The notes beneath the pieces are model-generated. The model saw only the letters and a list, made by a program, of their open reading frames with translations. It ran no database searches and was not told where the DNA came from. From Mesoplasma tabanidae (lineage in GTDB: Bacteria > Bacillota_I > Bacilli_A > Mycoplasmatales > Mycoplasmataceae), in assembly GCF_002804025.1 (NCBI RefSeq), contig NZ_CP024969.1:558001-622000 (forward strand): a stretch of 64,000 nucleotides of DNA, given 5' to 3'. The position numbers and the translations under genes were made by a program. Shown in pieces: positions 43,001-53,215 of the stretch. How positions within the stretch are numbered: position 1 is the first letter of the stretch; each line of letters starts with the position of its first letter.

Positions 43001-44153
43001 TAGACAAACTACTATCAGTATTAGGATTTTTTATTCACATTCCATTTTTTAGAATTATATATTTCGTATTTTCAACTCATAAAACCTGCTCAATTTGAAC
43101 ATCACTTTCACTTGGTAATATTTGAGATAATTTATTATTAGAACGTTTTATAAAATAAGATTTTATATTACCTTCTGGGTATCTTTGATTTTCATCATCA
43201 TTTGTATCTTGAATAATCTTATCAGCAAGACCAACTCATAAGCCATCTTTTTCAACAATTAATTTGTAACCCTGTCTTGCGTCAATATTTGTATCACCAT
43301 TTCCAATCTTAGAAATTAACTCAGGTGTTTTTTCATAACCACCATTTTTATTTCTAATTACAAAAACTTCACCTGCAAAGTGGTAGAAAATATCCTTATG
43401 ATCAAGTGAGTCTTCTCCTTTTGCTAATATTGGGTGCAATCCTGCATACAATGATGTTTTTTCATAAATTAATGTAGGTAAATTTTCACCTTCTTTAATT
43501 TTTTTAATTCTATAAGTTCCATCATTTGTTAATGTTGAGTAAATAAATGAATTGTCTTCTTCAAAAAAAACCGCATCTTTAATTTGTTCTTGAGTTTCTT
43601 CAAAGATCATATTTTCCTTTGCATAAACACGTGCTATATCTGCTGGTTTTTGAGGGTCACGCATGCCACTTAAAGAATCTTGCACATTTTTTTCACCATT
43701 TTTACTAAAAGTATTTTTTTGTTGTATATCAAGTTTTCATAGTTTATTTTCTTTACGATCAAAATATGAAACTCTCGTAGCATCTGCGTAAATTAAAGTT
43801 CTTCTATTCATATCAATACTATAATCGTTTTCTTTGTAAACACGTGTATGAAGAGTTCTTTGATAAGCTTTATCACTAGTTGTATCCATTTCAGCAATAA
43901 ACAATTTATTATTTTGTTCTTCTTGTTTTCCATCAGCTCTTCTTGAGTAATAAGTTTTTCCTGATTTTGCATCAAAGTAAGATTGCCTAACTTCATTTTC
44001 AAAAATTATTGATGCTCTAAACATAGTTTCATCTTTATCTTCAGAATTTACTTCTTTAGTTTTGATTGAGCCAAAATAGGGGGTTAATAAAAAAATCCCA
44101 GTTGCAGGTTCTGCTATAGTTAAGGATGTTAATAAACTTAATAAAAATTTCAT
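40026..44153 (-). CDS. giant surface protein with C-terminal membrane anchor (cassette 2)
   Basis: 1375 residues. N-terminal signal (MKFLLSLLTSLTIAEPATG), then motifs shared with cassette 1 (EVRQSYFDAKSGKTYYS; compare KIRQSYFDSDSGYTNWS) in a propeller-like region of about 500 residues. About 550-1330 are repeated Lipoprotein-17-like modules with phrases such as VPGEIKISA and KEGKISISP. Two near-identical ~69-residue segments lie near the C-terminus. One transmembrane helix (WILVALNSIVWILVAVI) and a basic tail (KKRNRKLDE) end it. Cassette 2 lacks the Gly-zipper repeat of cassette 1. Confidence 0.85.
40191..40841. repeat. two near-identical 207-bp segments 444 bp apart
   Basis: 40191-40397 and 40635-40841 are almost identical at the DNA level and encode the module YELSQNLSEVIKETS onward. 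Recombination between them would delete 148 residues in frame. Confidence 0.88.
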
Positions 44154-44408
44154 ATATTAAATTTTCTTTCTACTAGATAATTTTCAATTTATTTAATCTA
44201 ACAATTATTATTTTACTATATTTAAAATTATAGCAAAATATAGCAAAAATTCCACTATCGTAGTACTTAGTCATTGTAAAGTTAGATTATTGTTTTACTA
44301 TAATATATTAATAAAATAATAAAAAATAAAGCTAGAAGTAAAAATATAATAATTAATTATGCTTGTATTTTAACTCTTTATTTTCAAATAAACATATGGT
44401 TCTGCCTT
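44154..44408. other. intergenic gap of about 255 bases
   Basis: Upstream region of cassette 2. A minus-strand TTGCTA...TAAAAT pair with 15-base spacing near 44194-44220 may be the promoter. Nothing else recognised. Confidence 0.35.
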
Positions 44409-44791
44409 TTACGAATTGTAATTTTGTGGGGCATTAAAATCATAATTATTTTTTAATATATCATATGCTATATAATTTTCAAATTCCTTAAATTCAGATA
44501 TTGTTAATACAAAACAACCATCTCTATCACTTATTCATTCTTTCATTATTTGTTATGCTGCTTCTTTATCTTTTAATTGATTAGAATAAAATTTGCAAGC
44601 TCATCTTTACTCATTCATTTAACATCTTTTATCTTAATGTAACCATAAATTCCAGCTTTGCTTTTCGGTATGTATAAATAAAGTTTGTCATTAATATTTA
44701 ATTTTGGTATTTTGAATCTATATTCGTATTTTTTCTTTTCACTTTTAATTAAATCAAAATACTCTTTTTTCATTGATAAAATTAAATCCAT
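44409..44791 (-). pseudogene. ASCH-domain protein gene, frameshifted
   Basis: ATG 44791 opens MDLILSMKKEYFDLIKSEKKK, then KYEYRFKIP and AGIYGYIKI, the ASCH/PUA-like RNA-binding fold. This frame stops at 44573. The expected remainder continues in another frame (NFYSNQLKDKEAA, a TAA at 44553-44555, then QIMKEWISDRDGCFVL and DFNAPQNY, the family's usual C-terminal APQxY). One frameshift near 44590 and one stop have broken it. It overlaps the end of the NUDIX gene closely and was probably in its operon. Confidence 0.65.
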
Positions 44792-44792
44792 A

Positions 44793-45317
44793 TTATTTTT
44801 TAAATCTATATGAACCTTGTTCATCTTTCAATAAAAACATCAGATCAATAATTTCAAAATGGAATGGTAAAAATTCACCAGTTTTAATCATATCAATTAT
44901 TTGTTGCTTTGTTGCTCATTTAACTTCTGCAACTTCTTCTTTTTGCAGAACTAGTTTTTCAATTTTAACTTCTTTTTTAATAAGATAAAAATCATCAAAA
45001 CCTTCACTAAAATTAATTGTAAACGCTGGCCTAATATCTGAAAAATCAATGTTTAATCCCAATTCTTCTTTTGCTTCTCTTGATGCAGTTAATTGACTTG
45101 TCTCACCAGTCGAAACAGAACCACTAACAGATGGAGTTCACATTCCAGTTCAATATTTTCTTTCTTGAGAAACTTTTTGAATTAACATTTCTTCTTTGTC
45201 GTTGAATATACCTATAGTTATTTTTCTTCTGTAAAAACCTTTAGGTGGTTTAGTTCCTCTCACCATTGTTTGATCAGTTTTATTACCAGTTACATCATAT
45301 AAGTCCAATATTTCCAT
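44793..45317 (-). CDS. NUDIX hydrolase
   Basis: 174 residues. The Nudix box GSVSTGETSQLTASREAKEELG (residues about 67-88, G-x5-E-x7-RE-x2-EE-x-G) is intact and binds Mg for hydrolysis of a nucleoside diphosphate-linked substrate. KPPKGFYRRKITIGIF and KYWTGMWTPSVSG resemble the YfcD/IPP-isomerase-like branch. Substrate not predictable. ATG 45315-45317 follows AGAGAGGTT. Confidence 0.9.
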
Positions 45318-45352
45318 AATAACCTCTCTTATTACTAAATAATAACAAAAAG

Positions 45353-45368
45353 TAACCCTGAAGGGTTA
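45353..45368 (-). terminator. intrinsic terminator containing a stop codon
   Basis: TAACCCT/AGGGTTA stem, 2-base loop, T-run on the minus strand. The TAA stop of the 45366-46106 gene is the first stem codon. Confidence 0.8.
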
Positions 45369-46106
45369 TCTTATAAATTTATATTTGTTACTTATTTTGA
45401 TATTTAATTTTATAGAAATAAAATTTACTAATGAACTAAAAAAGTAAAATATGCCAATGAAGCTAATCATTCCTGGTAGTCATAAATATACTGGTTGGTC
45501 TGTTGGGTCTAATTGTGAATATGGGAATGGAGTAAATCAGTTTTCTTTATCAGTAAATTTAACAATCATTAAACCTCTAATAGAAATAAATAATATGTAA
45601 GCAAAAGGAATGATGCAATTTATTCATGCTTTCTTTTTCATAAATTCTTTTGCTGATAATTTTGATTCTCTGGGTATTAAAACATAATACCCAATTACTA
45701 CAAATGGTAATATTCAATGTTCTAGAATAGATTTTAATACCTTATATCACGTACTAAAACCAACTATTCCATCTTTAGAAGCAACAAAAGTAAATGTATA
45801 AATTAAAAACACAATTATTTGATAAGAAACAATCATTGTTAAAACATTATCTGATTCAGCTCAAGCTATTTTATTAGTAATTTTTCTAAAATAGTTAAGT
45901 ACAGCAGCTATTCCTCAAAAAGATGTTATTAATGTAGTTCAAACCGAAAAGTAAATAACTTGATTAATGATTGATTCATCAAAAGAAAGAGCCCCACCTG
46001 ATTCAGTATCAGGTTGAATCACTGACATTATTAAATCAATACTTACACAAAATATTGGCACAATTGCTATAAAAATTAAAAATGCTAACTTTAGTTTATT
46101 TTTCAT
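45366..46106 (-). CDS. Pr6Pr/DUF1600-like multi-pass membrane protein
   Basis: 246 residues, about seven transmembrane helices. Motif order matches the paralog at 25783-26541: a VYFSVWTTLITSFW helix, EHWILPFVVIGYYVL, CIIPFAYILFISIRG and FTPFPYSQLDPTD. Function unknown for the family. ATG 46104-46106 has AAAGGAATA upstream. Its promoter has a poly(A) spacer (46157-46183), so expression may be switchable. Confidence 0.75.
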
Positions 46107-46156
46107 ATAATATATTCCTTTAATTTTAAAAGTGCTCTAAAAAGCCTATAAAATAA

Positions 46157-46183
46157 ATTGTATTTTTTTTTTTTTTTTGTTAA
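46157..46183 (-). promoter_or_regulatory. promoter with poly(A) spacer (candidate phase switch)
   Basis: On the minus strand TTAACA (46178-46183), 15 A, then TACAAT (46157-46162), about 50 bases before the ATG. Same layout as the 32752-32779 promoter, including CTTTxAAC ahead of the tract. Confidence 0.7.
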
Positions 46184-46192
46184 AGCACATAA

Positions 46193-46226
46193 AAAACAGA
46201 CAAACTATAAAAATTTTATCTGTTTT
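46193..46226 (-). terminator. intrinsic terminator
   Basis: AAAACAGA/TCTGTTTT stem followed by a T-rich tail on the minus strand, directly abutting the TAG stop at 46227. Confidence 0.75.
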
Positions 46227-47036
46227 CTATTCTTCTTCATTCATTATTTTAAATGCTTCAATTTCTTTATATCTATCAATAATATTAATTCTATAAAAAT
46301 TTTCAGGTAACCCTTTTTGCTCTACATATTGATATTCAATATGTTCTTTTAATAAAATTAATCGATCAAAAATAATTTCATATTTAATTAACAAAGCTAT
46401 AAATGTATTTGAACTTTCAATCATTTCATCAGTTAAATCAATTGATAAATCATCAAATCCATCAATTGTTGATGTTAAATAATCTAATAACTGATAAGCA
46501 ACATCCAATTTTTCTTCCTTAGACTCATACTTACTAAATCTTTTTACTAACTCAAGTAAATCTCTTCAGCAATATTTAAATTCATCAGGAACTTCTGTAT
46601 TTCTAACAATTGAAATTAATTCTTCATAATATTTTTCTGATAATTCTAAAAAAGCTTTATTAATAACTACATCAATACCGCTTTCATCAACTGCATTAAA
46701 TGAATTTTTATCAATTTCATTAAATATATTTACATAATCTGAAGCTACATTATAAAGTCCATTAATTCTTAAATGAAATACTCCACTAATAAATGACTTA
46801 ATGTATTCATTGGTTTTACAAACATCTTCATTTTCCAAAAATCCAGGCAAGTTATCAATAGGAACTGATTTTTTGTTTTCACTAATGAAAGTATCATATT
46901 CTAAAGAATCTAATCATTTTTCATGAAGTTTTATTACCTCATCAAAAATAATATTGTTTTCTGACGTGTTTATTTGAATATATCAATCATCATTAATAAA
47001 CTGCATCAATCAATCTTCATATTTGAATTTTGTCAT
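46227..47036 (-). CDS. conserved-looking hypothetical cytosolic protein
   Basis: 269 residues, acidic, mostly alpha-helical by composition, no signal or membrane segment. I recognise no domain. It starts 14 bases after the lepA stop with GAAAGGG upstream and so is probably co-transcribed with lepA. In-frame TGA Trp codons at DWLMQF and YCWRDLL join two standard-code pieces. Confidence 0.8.
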
Positions 47037-47050
47037 ACTATGAGCCCTTT

Positions 47051-48853
47051 CTAATCATCAAGCTTTAATACTGCAATAAAGGCTTCTTGTGGTACTTCAA
47101 CACTTCCGATTTCTTTCATTTTCTTTTTACCTTCTTTTTGTTTATTAAGAAGTTTTTTACGTCTTGATTTATCAGCTGCATGAAGTTTTCAAGTAACATC
47201 TTTACGATAAGCTTTAATAGTTTCACGAGCTAAAACTTTATTTCCAATAGTTGCTTGAACTGGAACTTCAAAGTTTTGACGAGGAATCAATTCTTTAAGT
47301 TTCTTAGTTAAAGTAGCTCCTCTTTGATATGCAAAATGTTTATTAACAATCATTGAAAACGCATCAACCATATCCCCATTTAATAAAATATCCATTTTAA
47401 CTAATTGAGATTCTTGATATCCAATCATTTCATATTCAAACGAAGCATAACCTTTTGAAATTGATTTTAGTTTGTTAAAAAAATCAAAAATAATTTCAGC
47501 TAATGGCATATCATAAACTAACATCATTCTATTATCATCAACAACTTGTAAATCCTTATAAGTCCCTAATTTATTTTGACATAAACTCATTAAGTCACCA
47601 ACTGATTCTTTTGGCGTCATAATTTTTACGTTTACAAAAGGTTCTTCCATAAACTTAATCTTTTGAGGATCGGGTAATTTTGCTGGGTTATCAATTTCAA
47701 TCATTGTTCCATCAGTTAAATGAATTTTATAAATTACAGAAGGCGCTGTTGCGATTAAGTTTAAATTATATTCTCTTTCCAGTCTTTCTTGTACGACTTC
47801 CATATGTAATAAACCTAAAAAACCAACTCTAAATCCAAATCCTAAAGCTTGAGAAGTCTCAGGTTCATAAACTAATGATGAATCTGATAATTCCATTTTT
47901 TCTAAGGCTTCTTTAAAATCTTGATATTGATTTGTGTCAATTGGATAGATTCCACAATAAACCATGGGTTTAAGTTTTTTATACCCATCAAGAGGATGCA
48001 ACGCTGGGTTTGTAACTGTTGTTATAGTATCTCCAACATTAATATCTTTAATTGTTTTAATTGAAGCTGCTATTCATCCTACCTCTCCAGCACTTAATTG
48101 TTCTTTTTTAACTATTTTAGGATTTTTAACCCCTAATTCAGTAACTTCATAACTGCTTCCATTTGCCATAAGTTTGATTCTGTCACCAACTTTTATTGAA
48201 CCTTCTCTTACTCTAATTGACATAACAACACCTAAGTATTTATCATAGTAACTGTCAAAAATTAGAGCTCTTAATGGTTTTTCATCATCAGCATCATATG
48301 GGGCAGGAATTTTATCAACAATTGCTTCTAAAACATCTTCAACGTTTAGTCCAGTTTTAGCACTAATTAATGGTGCATCACTACAATCAATTCCAATTGT
48401 ATTTTCAATTTCTTCTTTTACTCTTTCTGGATCTGCACTTGGTAAATCAACTTTATTAATAACAGGGATTATTTCTAAATTATTTTCTATTGCTAAATAA
48501 ACGTTTGCTAGTGTTTGTGCTTCAATACCTTGAGTTGCATCAACAACAAGAATTGCTCCCTCACAAGCTGCAAGACTTCTTGATACTTCATAAGCAAAGT
48601 CAACATGACCAGGAGTATCAATTAAATGGAATGTATACTCTTGTCCATCTTTTGCTTTGTAATACAACTGAACAGAGTTTAATTTAATTGTAATTCCACG
48701 TTCTCTTTCAATATCCATTGAGTCAAGCAATTGCTCTTGCATTTCACGTTTAGTTACAGTATTAGTCAACTCTAAAATACGATCAGCCAATGTTGACTTA
48801 CCATGATCAATATGAGCAATAATACTAAAATTTCTAATTTTTGATTTATCCAT
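47051..48853 (-). CDS. lepA: elongation factor 4 (LepA), ribosomal GTPase
   Basis: 600 residues, standard length. G1 [35 protein letters not shown]; the LepA-specific C-terminal domain ends with [18 protein letters not shown]. Acts on stalled ribosomes and 30S assembly. ATG 48851-48853 follows AGAAAGAGATAAC. A Trp is coded TGA near residue 260. Confidence 0.97.
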
Positions 48854-48870
48854 GTTATCTCTTTCTACTA

Positions 48871-49800
48871 TTAATAGTTATCTTTATATTTTTCAATAAA
48901 TTTTACAATGTCATCAATAACAACTTCATTGACTTCTTCTTCTAATAATTTATTTTTTAAATTTTGATATATTTTAAAATCAGTATCTAAACCTAATTTG
49001 GTATATCTATAAAATAATTTTTGTGAATCTTTCCCCATCTTAGTATAGTTATCTAATCCACCACTTTGAATTAAAATTGGTAAGTCTTTTGTTATAAATT
49101 CATTATTTGAATTTTTAGAAATAAATTTATTTCCAACAGCAATATCCTTAAATGCAGAAAAACTTAATTTTAAATTACATAAAGGATCGTTATTATATTT
49201 TTCTACATATTTTCAATCACTTGATAGTCATTGATTATCAAATTTTAATAAAGGATTATGTCTTTTATTTATTCTTTTCTCTCTAATGTTATTAAGGAAT
49301 TTTGCATCATTTCTTACATTAAAAATAACTTGATTTAAATTCATATATTTTAAGAAAATATTAGAAATGTGGTAATTATAATCACGAGTATTTATTAAAA
49401 TTAAACCAGCTATTTCTTCTGAGTATTTAATTGAAAAAGCTCTAGCTAGATTACCCCCTAATCCTTGGCCTAACATAAAGATTGGTAAGTCAGAATGATA
49501 TCTTTTGATTCAAGTATTAATATTTTTAATATCTTCTACTAATTTACTTCAACCTTGTTTTTTGTCAAAAAAGATATTTGAACCATCAGCTTCTTCTCTA
49601 CTTTCACCAATGCTTCTTAAATCAGTACCAACGACTAAAATGTTATGTTCTTTCATAGTTTTTGCAAATTTATCATACATTTCCATATGTTCATCAAAGT
49701 TTGGCACAACTTGAATAACCGCAATTGGTTTTTTTGATGTTTTTCATTCAAAATTAATTAGTTCTTTTCCATCAATCATTTGTAATTGAAATTTTCTCAT
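48871..49800 (-). CDS. alpha/beta-hydrolase fold protein, apparently lacking catalytic residues
   Basis: 309 residues, resembling monoacylglycerol lipase/lysophospholipase proteins ([46 protein letters not shown]). The nucleophile elbow reads GQGLGG, where relatives have GHSMGG, so the Ser is Gly. The segment aligned to the catalytic His (YxxxxHxxxxE) reads [12 protein letters not shown], with Asn in its place. The acid loop GGLDNYT is kept. It therefore looks like a pseudoenzyme. The start lies 2 bases after the rnhA stop, sharing AAGGAGGT. Confidence 0.85.
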
Positions 49801-49802
49801 CT

Positions 49803-50426
49803 CTAAACCTCCTTAACGTATTCTTCAAATGTTGCATTTGCTGCCAATTGATCAGCTAAATCATTGTAATAATCATTACTATGTCCCTTAACTCAAATAA
49901 ACTCAATTTCAACTTTTGTTCTAATTTGATCAACAAACTTAATATATTCATTACCCTCATCAGATTTAGCTTTTCATTCATGATTTGCTCATTTAGCAAT
50001 GCCTTCATAATCATGATATAAATATAGTTTTGAAATGTTATTAGCATAAGCAAATAACATTACTCTTTTAGCACCTTGTAATTCTCCACTTACATTTCAC
50101 ATTGATTTTAATTCATCATCATGATATCTTTTGGAAAAATGAAATTCTTTATTTTTCCACATTACAACAGCTCCATATGAATAAGTGTTGTTATTTTTAA
50201 TGAAACTACCATCACTATAAGCAACAGCAGCATTTTCATCTATTTTAACTTTTACTTTATTAGGTTTAGGTTTTGAAGTTCCACCAGTTATAAAAGCTTC
50301 AGCATCAGCTTTACTTGAAAAAGATTTATAAACTGCGTTATTGAATCCTTCTACTTGAGCTTTACATTCATCTCAAGTGTTATAAACACCAATATTTCTT
50401 CCTTTTTTAACAGCGTAATATTTCAT
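49803..50426 (-). CDS. rnhA: ribonuclease H (type 1) with N-terminal hybrid-binding domain
   Basis: 207 residues. About 1-46 is the small RNA-DNA hybrid-binding domain (YYAVKKGRNIGVYNTWDEC, KSFSSKADAEAF). About 65-200 is RNase H with catalytic acids in YSDGSF, SGELQGA, YHDYEG and NDLADQLA. Removes RNA from RNA-DNA hybrids. ATG 50424-50426 follows AAGGAGGTTT, and the gene lies 24 bases after proS. Confidence 0.93.
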
Positions 50427-50450
50427 CTCTAAACCTCCTTTTTATTCTTA

Positions 50451-51872
50451 TTAATATGCTCTAGCAAAATAAACTTTTAAAGTTGTATCTTTATTACAGT
50501 TGAAGCATTTTTCAGTTTTATTATCTTGTTCAAATGGAATACAACGTGAGTTTGTTGATGTTTGTTTTTTAACATCATCTTCACATTCTATTTCACCACA
50601 AAATGGAACTAAAACAAATCCTTGGTTTTGACTTAATATATTTTTGTATTCTTCAATTGAATTTGCTTTTGAAGTTCTGTCTTCACGGTTTTTCAATGCT
50701 TTAGCATATAAGTTAGCATCATATTCTTTAATCATTTGATCCACAACAATTTCAACTTCATTTACATTTACTTGATTTTTTTCTCTCGTATCTCTTCTTG
50801 AAATAGTTACTTGATTGTTTTCTAAATCTCTTGGTCCTACTTCAATTCTTAAAGGAATACCTTTAATTTCAGCTTCACTAATTTTAAACCCAAATGATTT
50901 ATCAGTTTTATCAATATCAACACGATATTTATTTTTTAATAAGTTTTTAATGTCTTCTGTTACTTTAATTACTTCATCAGTTTCTTTAATTTGAATTAAT
51001 CTAACTTGAATTGGTGAAACCATTGAAGGAAGGACCAAACCATTATCATCTGAGTGAGTCATAATAATAGCTCCAATTAATCTTGTTGAAACTCCTCAGC
51101 TTGTTGAGTAAGCATGTTCAAGTTTTCCTTCTTTATTTTGGAATTTGATTTCATAAGGTTTTGAGAAGTTATCAGCAAAGTAATGAGATGTTCCACATTG
51201 TAATGCTTGCCCATCATGCATTAATGATTCAATTGTATAAGTTGAATCAGCACCCGCAAATTTTTCTTTCTCAGTTTTTTTACCAGGAATAACTGGTAGC
51301 AATAATGCATTTTGTGCAAATTTAGTATAAGTATCTAATATTTTTAAAGTTAAATCAGAAGCTTCTTTTCTTTCTGAATGAACTGTATGTCCTTCTTGTC
51401 ATAAAAATTCACTTGTTCTTAAAAATGGTCTAGTTGTTTTTTCTCATCGCATTACATTTGTTCATTGATTATAAATTAATGGTAAATCACGATATGATTT
51501 CACCTCATTTTTGAAAAAATTAGCCATTAATACTTCACTAGTAGGTCTGATAAATAATGGTTCTGCTAATGGAGTGTCTCCAACTCTTGTAACAGTTGCT
51601 ATTTCAGGAGAAAATCCTTCAATATGATCTTTTTCCTTTTGAAATAATGATTGAGGGATTAACAATGGGAAATAAACATTTTCTACTCCAAGTTCTTTAA
51701 ACTTAGCATCTAAGTATTTTTGCATTAACTCTCAAATAGCATAACCATAAGGTCTAAATATAATTGTTCCTTTAACTGGTCCATAACTAGCTAATTTAGC
51801 ATTTAATACTATATCTGTATATCATTGTGAGAAATCAACATCTCTTGGTGTTATTTTGTCTAGTTGCTTCAT
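50451..51872 (-). CDS. proS: prolyl-tRNA synthetase
   Basis: 473 residues, the short eukaryote/archaeon-like ProRS type without the editing insert. Class II motifs: GTIIFRPYGYAIWE (motif 1), TRPFLRTSEFLWQEGHT (motif 2), and a C-terminal zinc-like domain with CGEIEC and CFNC plus terminal ARAY, typical of this type. ATG 51870-51872 follows GGAGAGT that lies within the end of the upstream gene. Confidence 0.96.
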
Positions 51873-51877
51873 TTATA

Positions 51878-52504
51878 TTACTCTCCTACTTTTACTAAGC
51901 CATCATGACTTAAATATAATTTTATTTCTAATCCTAATTCTTTAATAATTTTATTGGCATAATTATAATATTGTTGATCTCTAATTAAAATTCACTTAAT
52001 TGTGTCAAAATGAATTGATTCTATAATATTAATCATTCCAAAAGATCTGTCAAAGATTCAATCTTTTGTTGTAGTCTTTGCTAATTTCTCAGGGTCTATT
52101 CCAATAACACAAAACTTATTTGTATCGATTCCAGCATCAGCTGATCATTTTCAAAAATGCGCTCTTGATGAAATATCAAAGTCTAAATTGTTTGAGTCTT
52201 GTTTTTGGTGATAACCTCATACATGATATGATTCATCATGATTTAAAACTATTTCTTGGGTTGGTTGAATACCATTTTTTAAAATATAACCAATATTTCT
52301 AACATCAGTATAGAATAAAAAACTTTTGATTCCTCTTTTTTTAATTAAATCTAAAACTATTTCTTTTTCAGATCCTGCATTAACGAATAATGATTTAAAA
52401 AAGTTATCTAATTCGTTTTCATTTAATATATCATCCTTGTCAGCTCTTCAAAATAAAATTTTTTCTTTAAATCAGTCTTTAAGTCTTTTTTTATCCGATT
52501 TCAC
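51878..52504 (-). CDS. DUF4433/DarT-like (possible ADP-ribosyltransferase fold) protein
   Basis: 208 residues from a GTG start at 52502-52504 after GGGGTGG. About residues 60-185 include FYTDVRNIGYILKNGI, HDESYHVWGYH, SRAHFWKW and a ...CVIGIDPEKL...WIFDRSFG stretch, which loosely recalls DarT/DUF4433 ADP-ribosyltransferases. The match is weak and key residues are not certain. I see no adjacent DarG-like antitoxin. It ends 5 bases before proS, sharing its ribosome-binding site. Confidence 0.5.
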
Positions 52505-52560
52505 TATACCACCCCAGACTATATAATATTATATAATTTTTTAACTATTTTTGATATAAA

Positions 52561-52584
52561 AAAAGCCACCTATTAAGGTAGCTT
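52561..52584 (-). terminator. intrinsic terminator after tRNA-Ser
   Basis: AAAGCTACC/GGTGGCTTT imperfect stem followed by TTTTT on the minus strand, just 3' of the tRNA. Confidence 0.75.
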
Positions 52585-52596
52585 TGATATTTTTAC

Positions 52597-52686
52597 TGGC
52601 GGGTTAAAAGAGACTCGAACTCTTGCGCCGGAAACCGACCTAACACCTTAGCAGGGTGTCCTCTTCACCAACTTGAGTATTAACCC
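52597..52686 (-). tRNA. tRNA-Ser (anticodon GCT)
   Basis: 90 bases including encoded CCA. Acceptor GGGTTAA/TTAACCC; anticodon stem ACACC/GGTGT around loop CTGCTAA with anticodon GCT for AGC/AGT; long variable arm (serine class); T-loop TTCGAGT. Preceded by a promoter at 52703-52731. Confidence 0.97.
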
Positions 52687-52693
52687 ATTAATA

Positions 52694-52731
52694 CACTTAA
52701 TTATTATAACAATTAAGTGCAATATATTCAA
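52694..52731 (-). promoter_or_regulatory. promoter of tRNA-Ser with embedded inverted repeat
   Basis: On the minus strand TTGAAT (52726-52731), 17-base spacer, TATAAT (52703-52708). A 9-bp inverted repeat (CACTTAATT/AATTAAGTG, 52694-52719) straddles the -10; it may also serve as the 3' hairpin of rlmH. Confidence 0.65.
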
Positions 52732-52735
52732 AAAA

Positions 52736-53203
52736 TTATTTGTGATATTTTTCATTATTCATTATTTTAAAAGCACGATATATTTGCTCAGCTAAAATAA
52801 TTCTAAATAATTGATGTGGCAATGTTATATTTCCAAAAGAAACTTTTTTGTAATTTTGAGTTAAAAACTTATCACTATAACCATCACTTGGTCCAATAAT
52901 AAAAGCAATTTTTGCTTGCTTTAAATTTTTATTATTATCAATGATTGATGTGAATTCTTCTGTTGAATAATTTTTAGAACTAACATCCATACAAATTATT
53001 TCATGATCTGAAAAAGTTTTTAACTTTTCTAATAATAAATCAGAATTAATGCTTTTATTTACTACATCTTCTTTTTGGTATTCTTCTTTAAGTTCAATAA
53101 CTTGTAAATTAGCATATTTTGAAATTCTATTTACGTATTCATTAAATGAATCAATAAAAAATTTTTTATCTAATTTACCAAAGCAAATTATTTTTATATT
53201 CAT
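52736..53203 (-). CDS. rlmH: 23S rRNA pseudouridine-1915 N3-methyltransferase RlmH
   Basis: 155 residues, typical length, SPOUT fold. AFIIGPSDGYS is the SAM-binding knot loop, and LPHQLFRIILAEQIYRAFKI is the family's C-terminal signature. Methylates helix 69 of 23S rRNA. Starts 12 bases after the ffh stop. Confidence 0.96.
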   Translation of the reverse strand: MNIKIICFGKLDKKFFIDSFNEYVNRISKYANLQVIELKEEYQKEDVVNKSINSDLLLEKLKTFSDHEIICMDVSSKNYSTEEFTSIIDNNKNLKQAKIAFIIGPSDGYSDKFLTQNYKKVSFGNITLPHQLFRIILAEQIYRAFKIMNNEKYHK

Positions 53204-53215
53204 TAGATGATTTGA

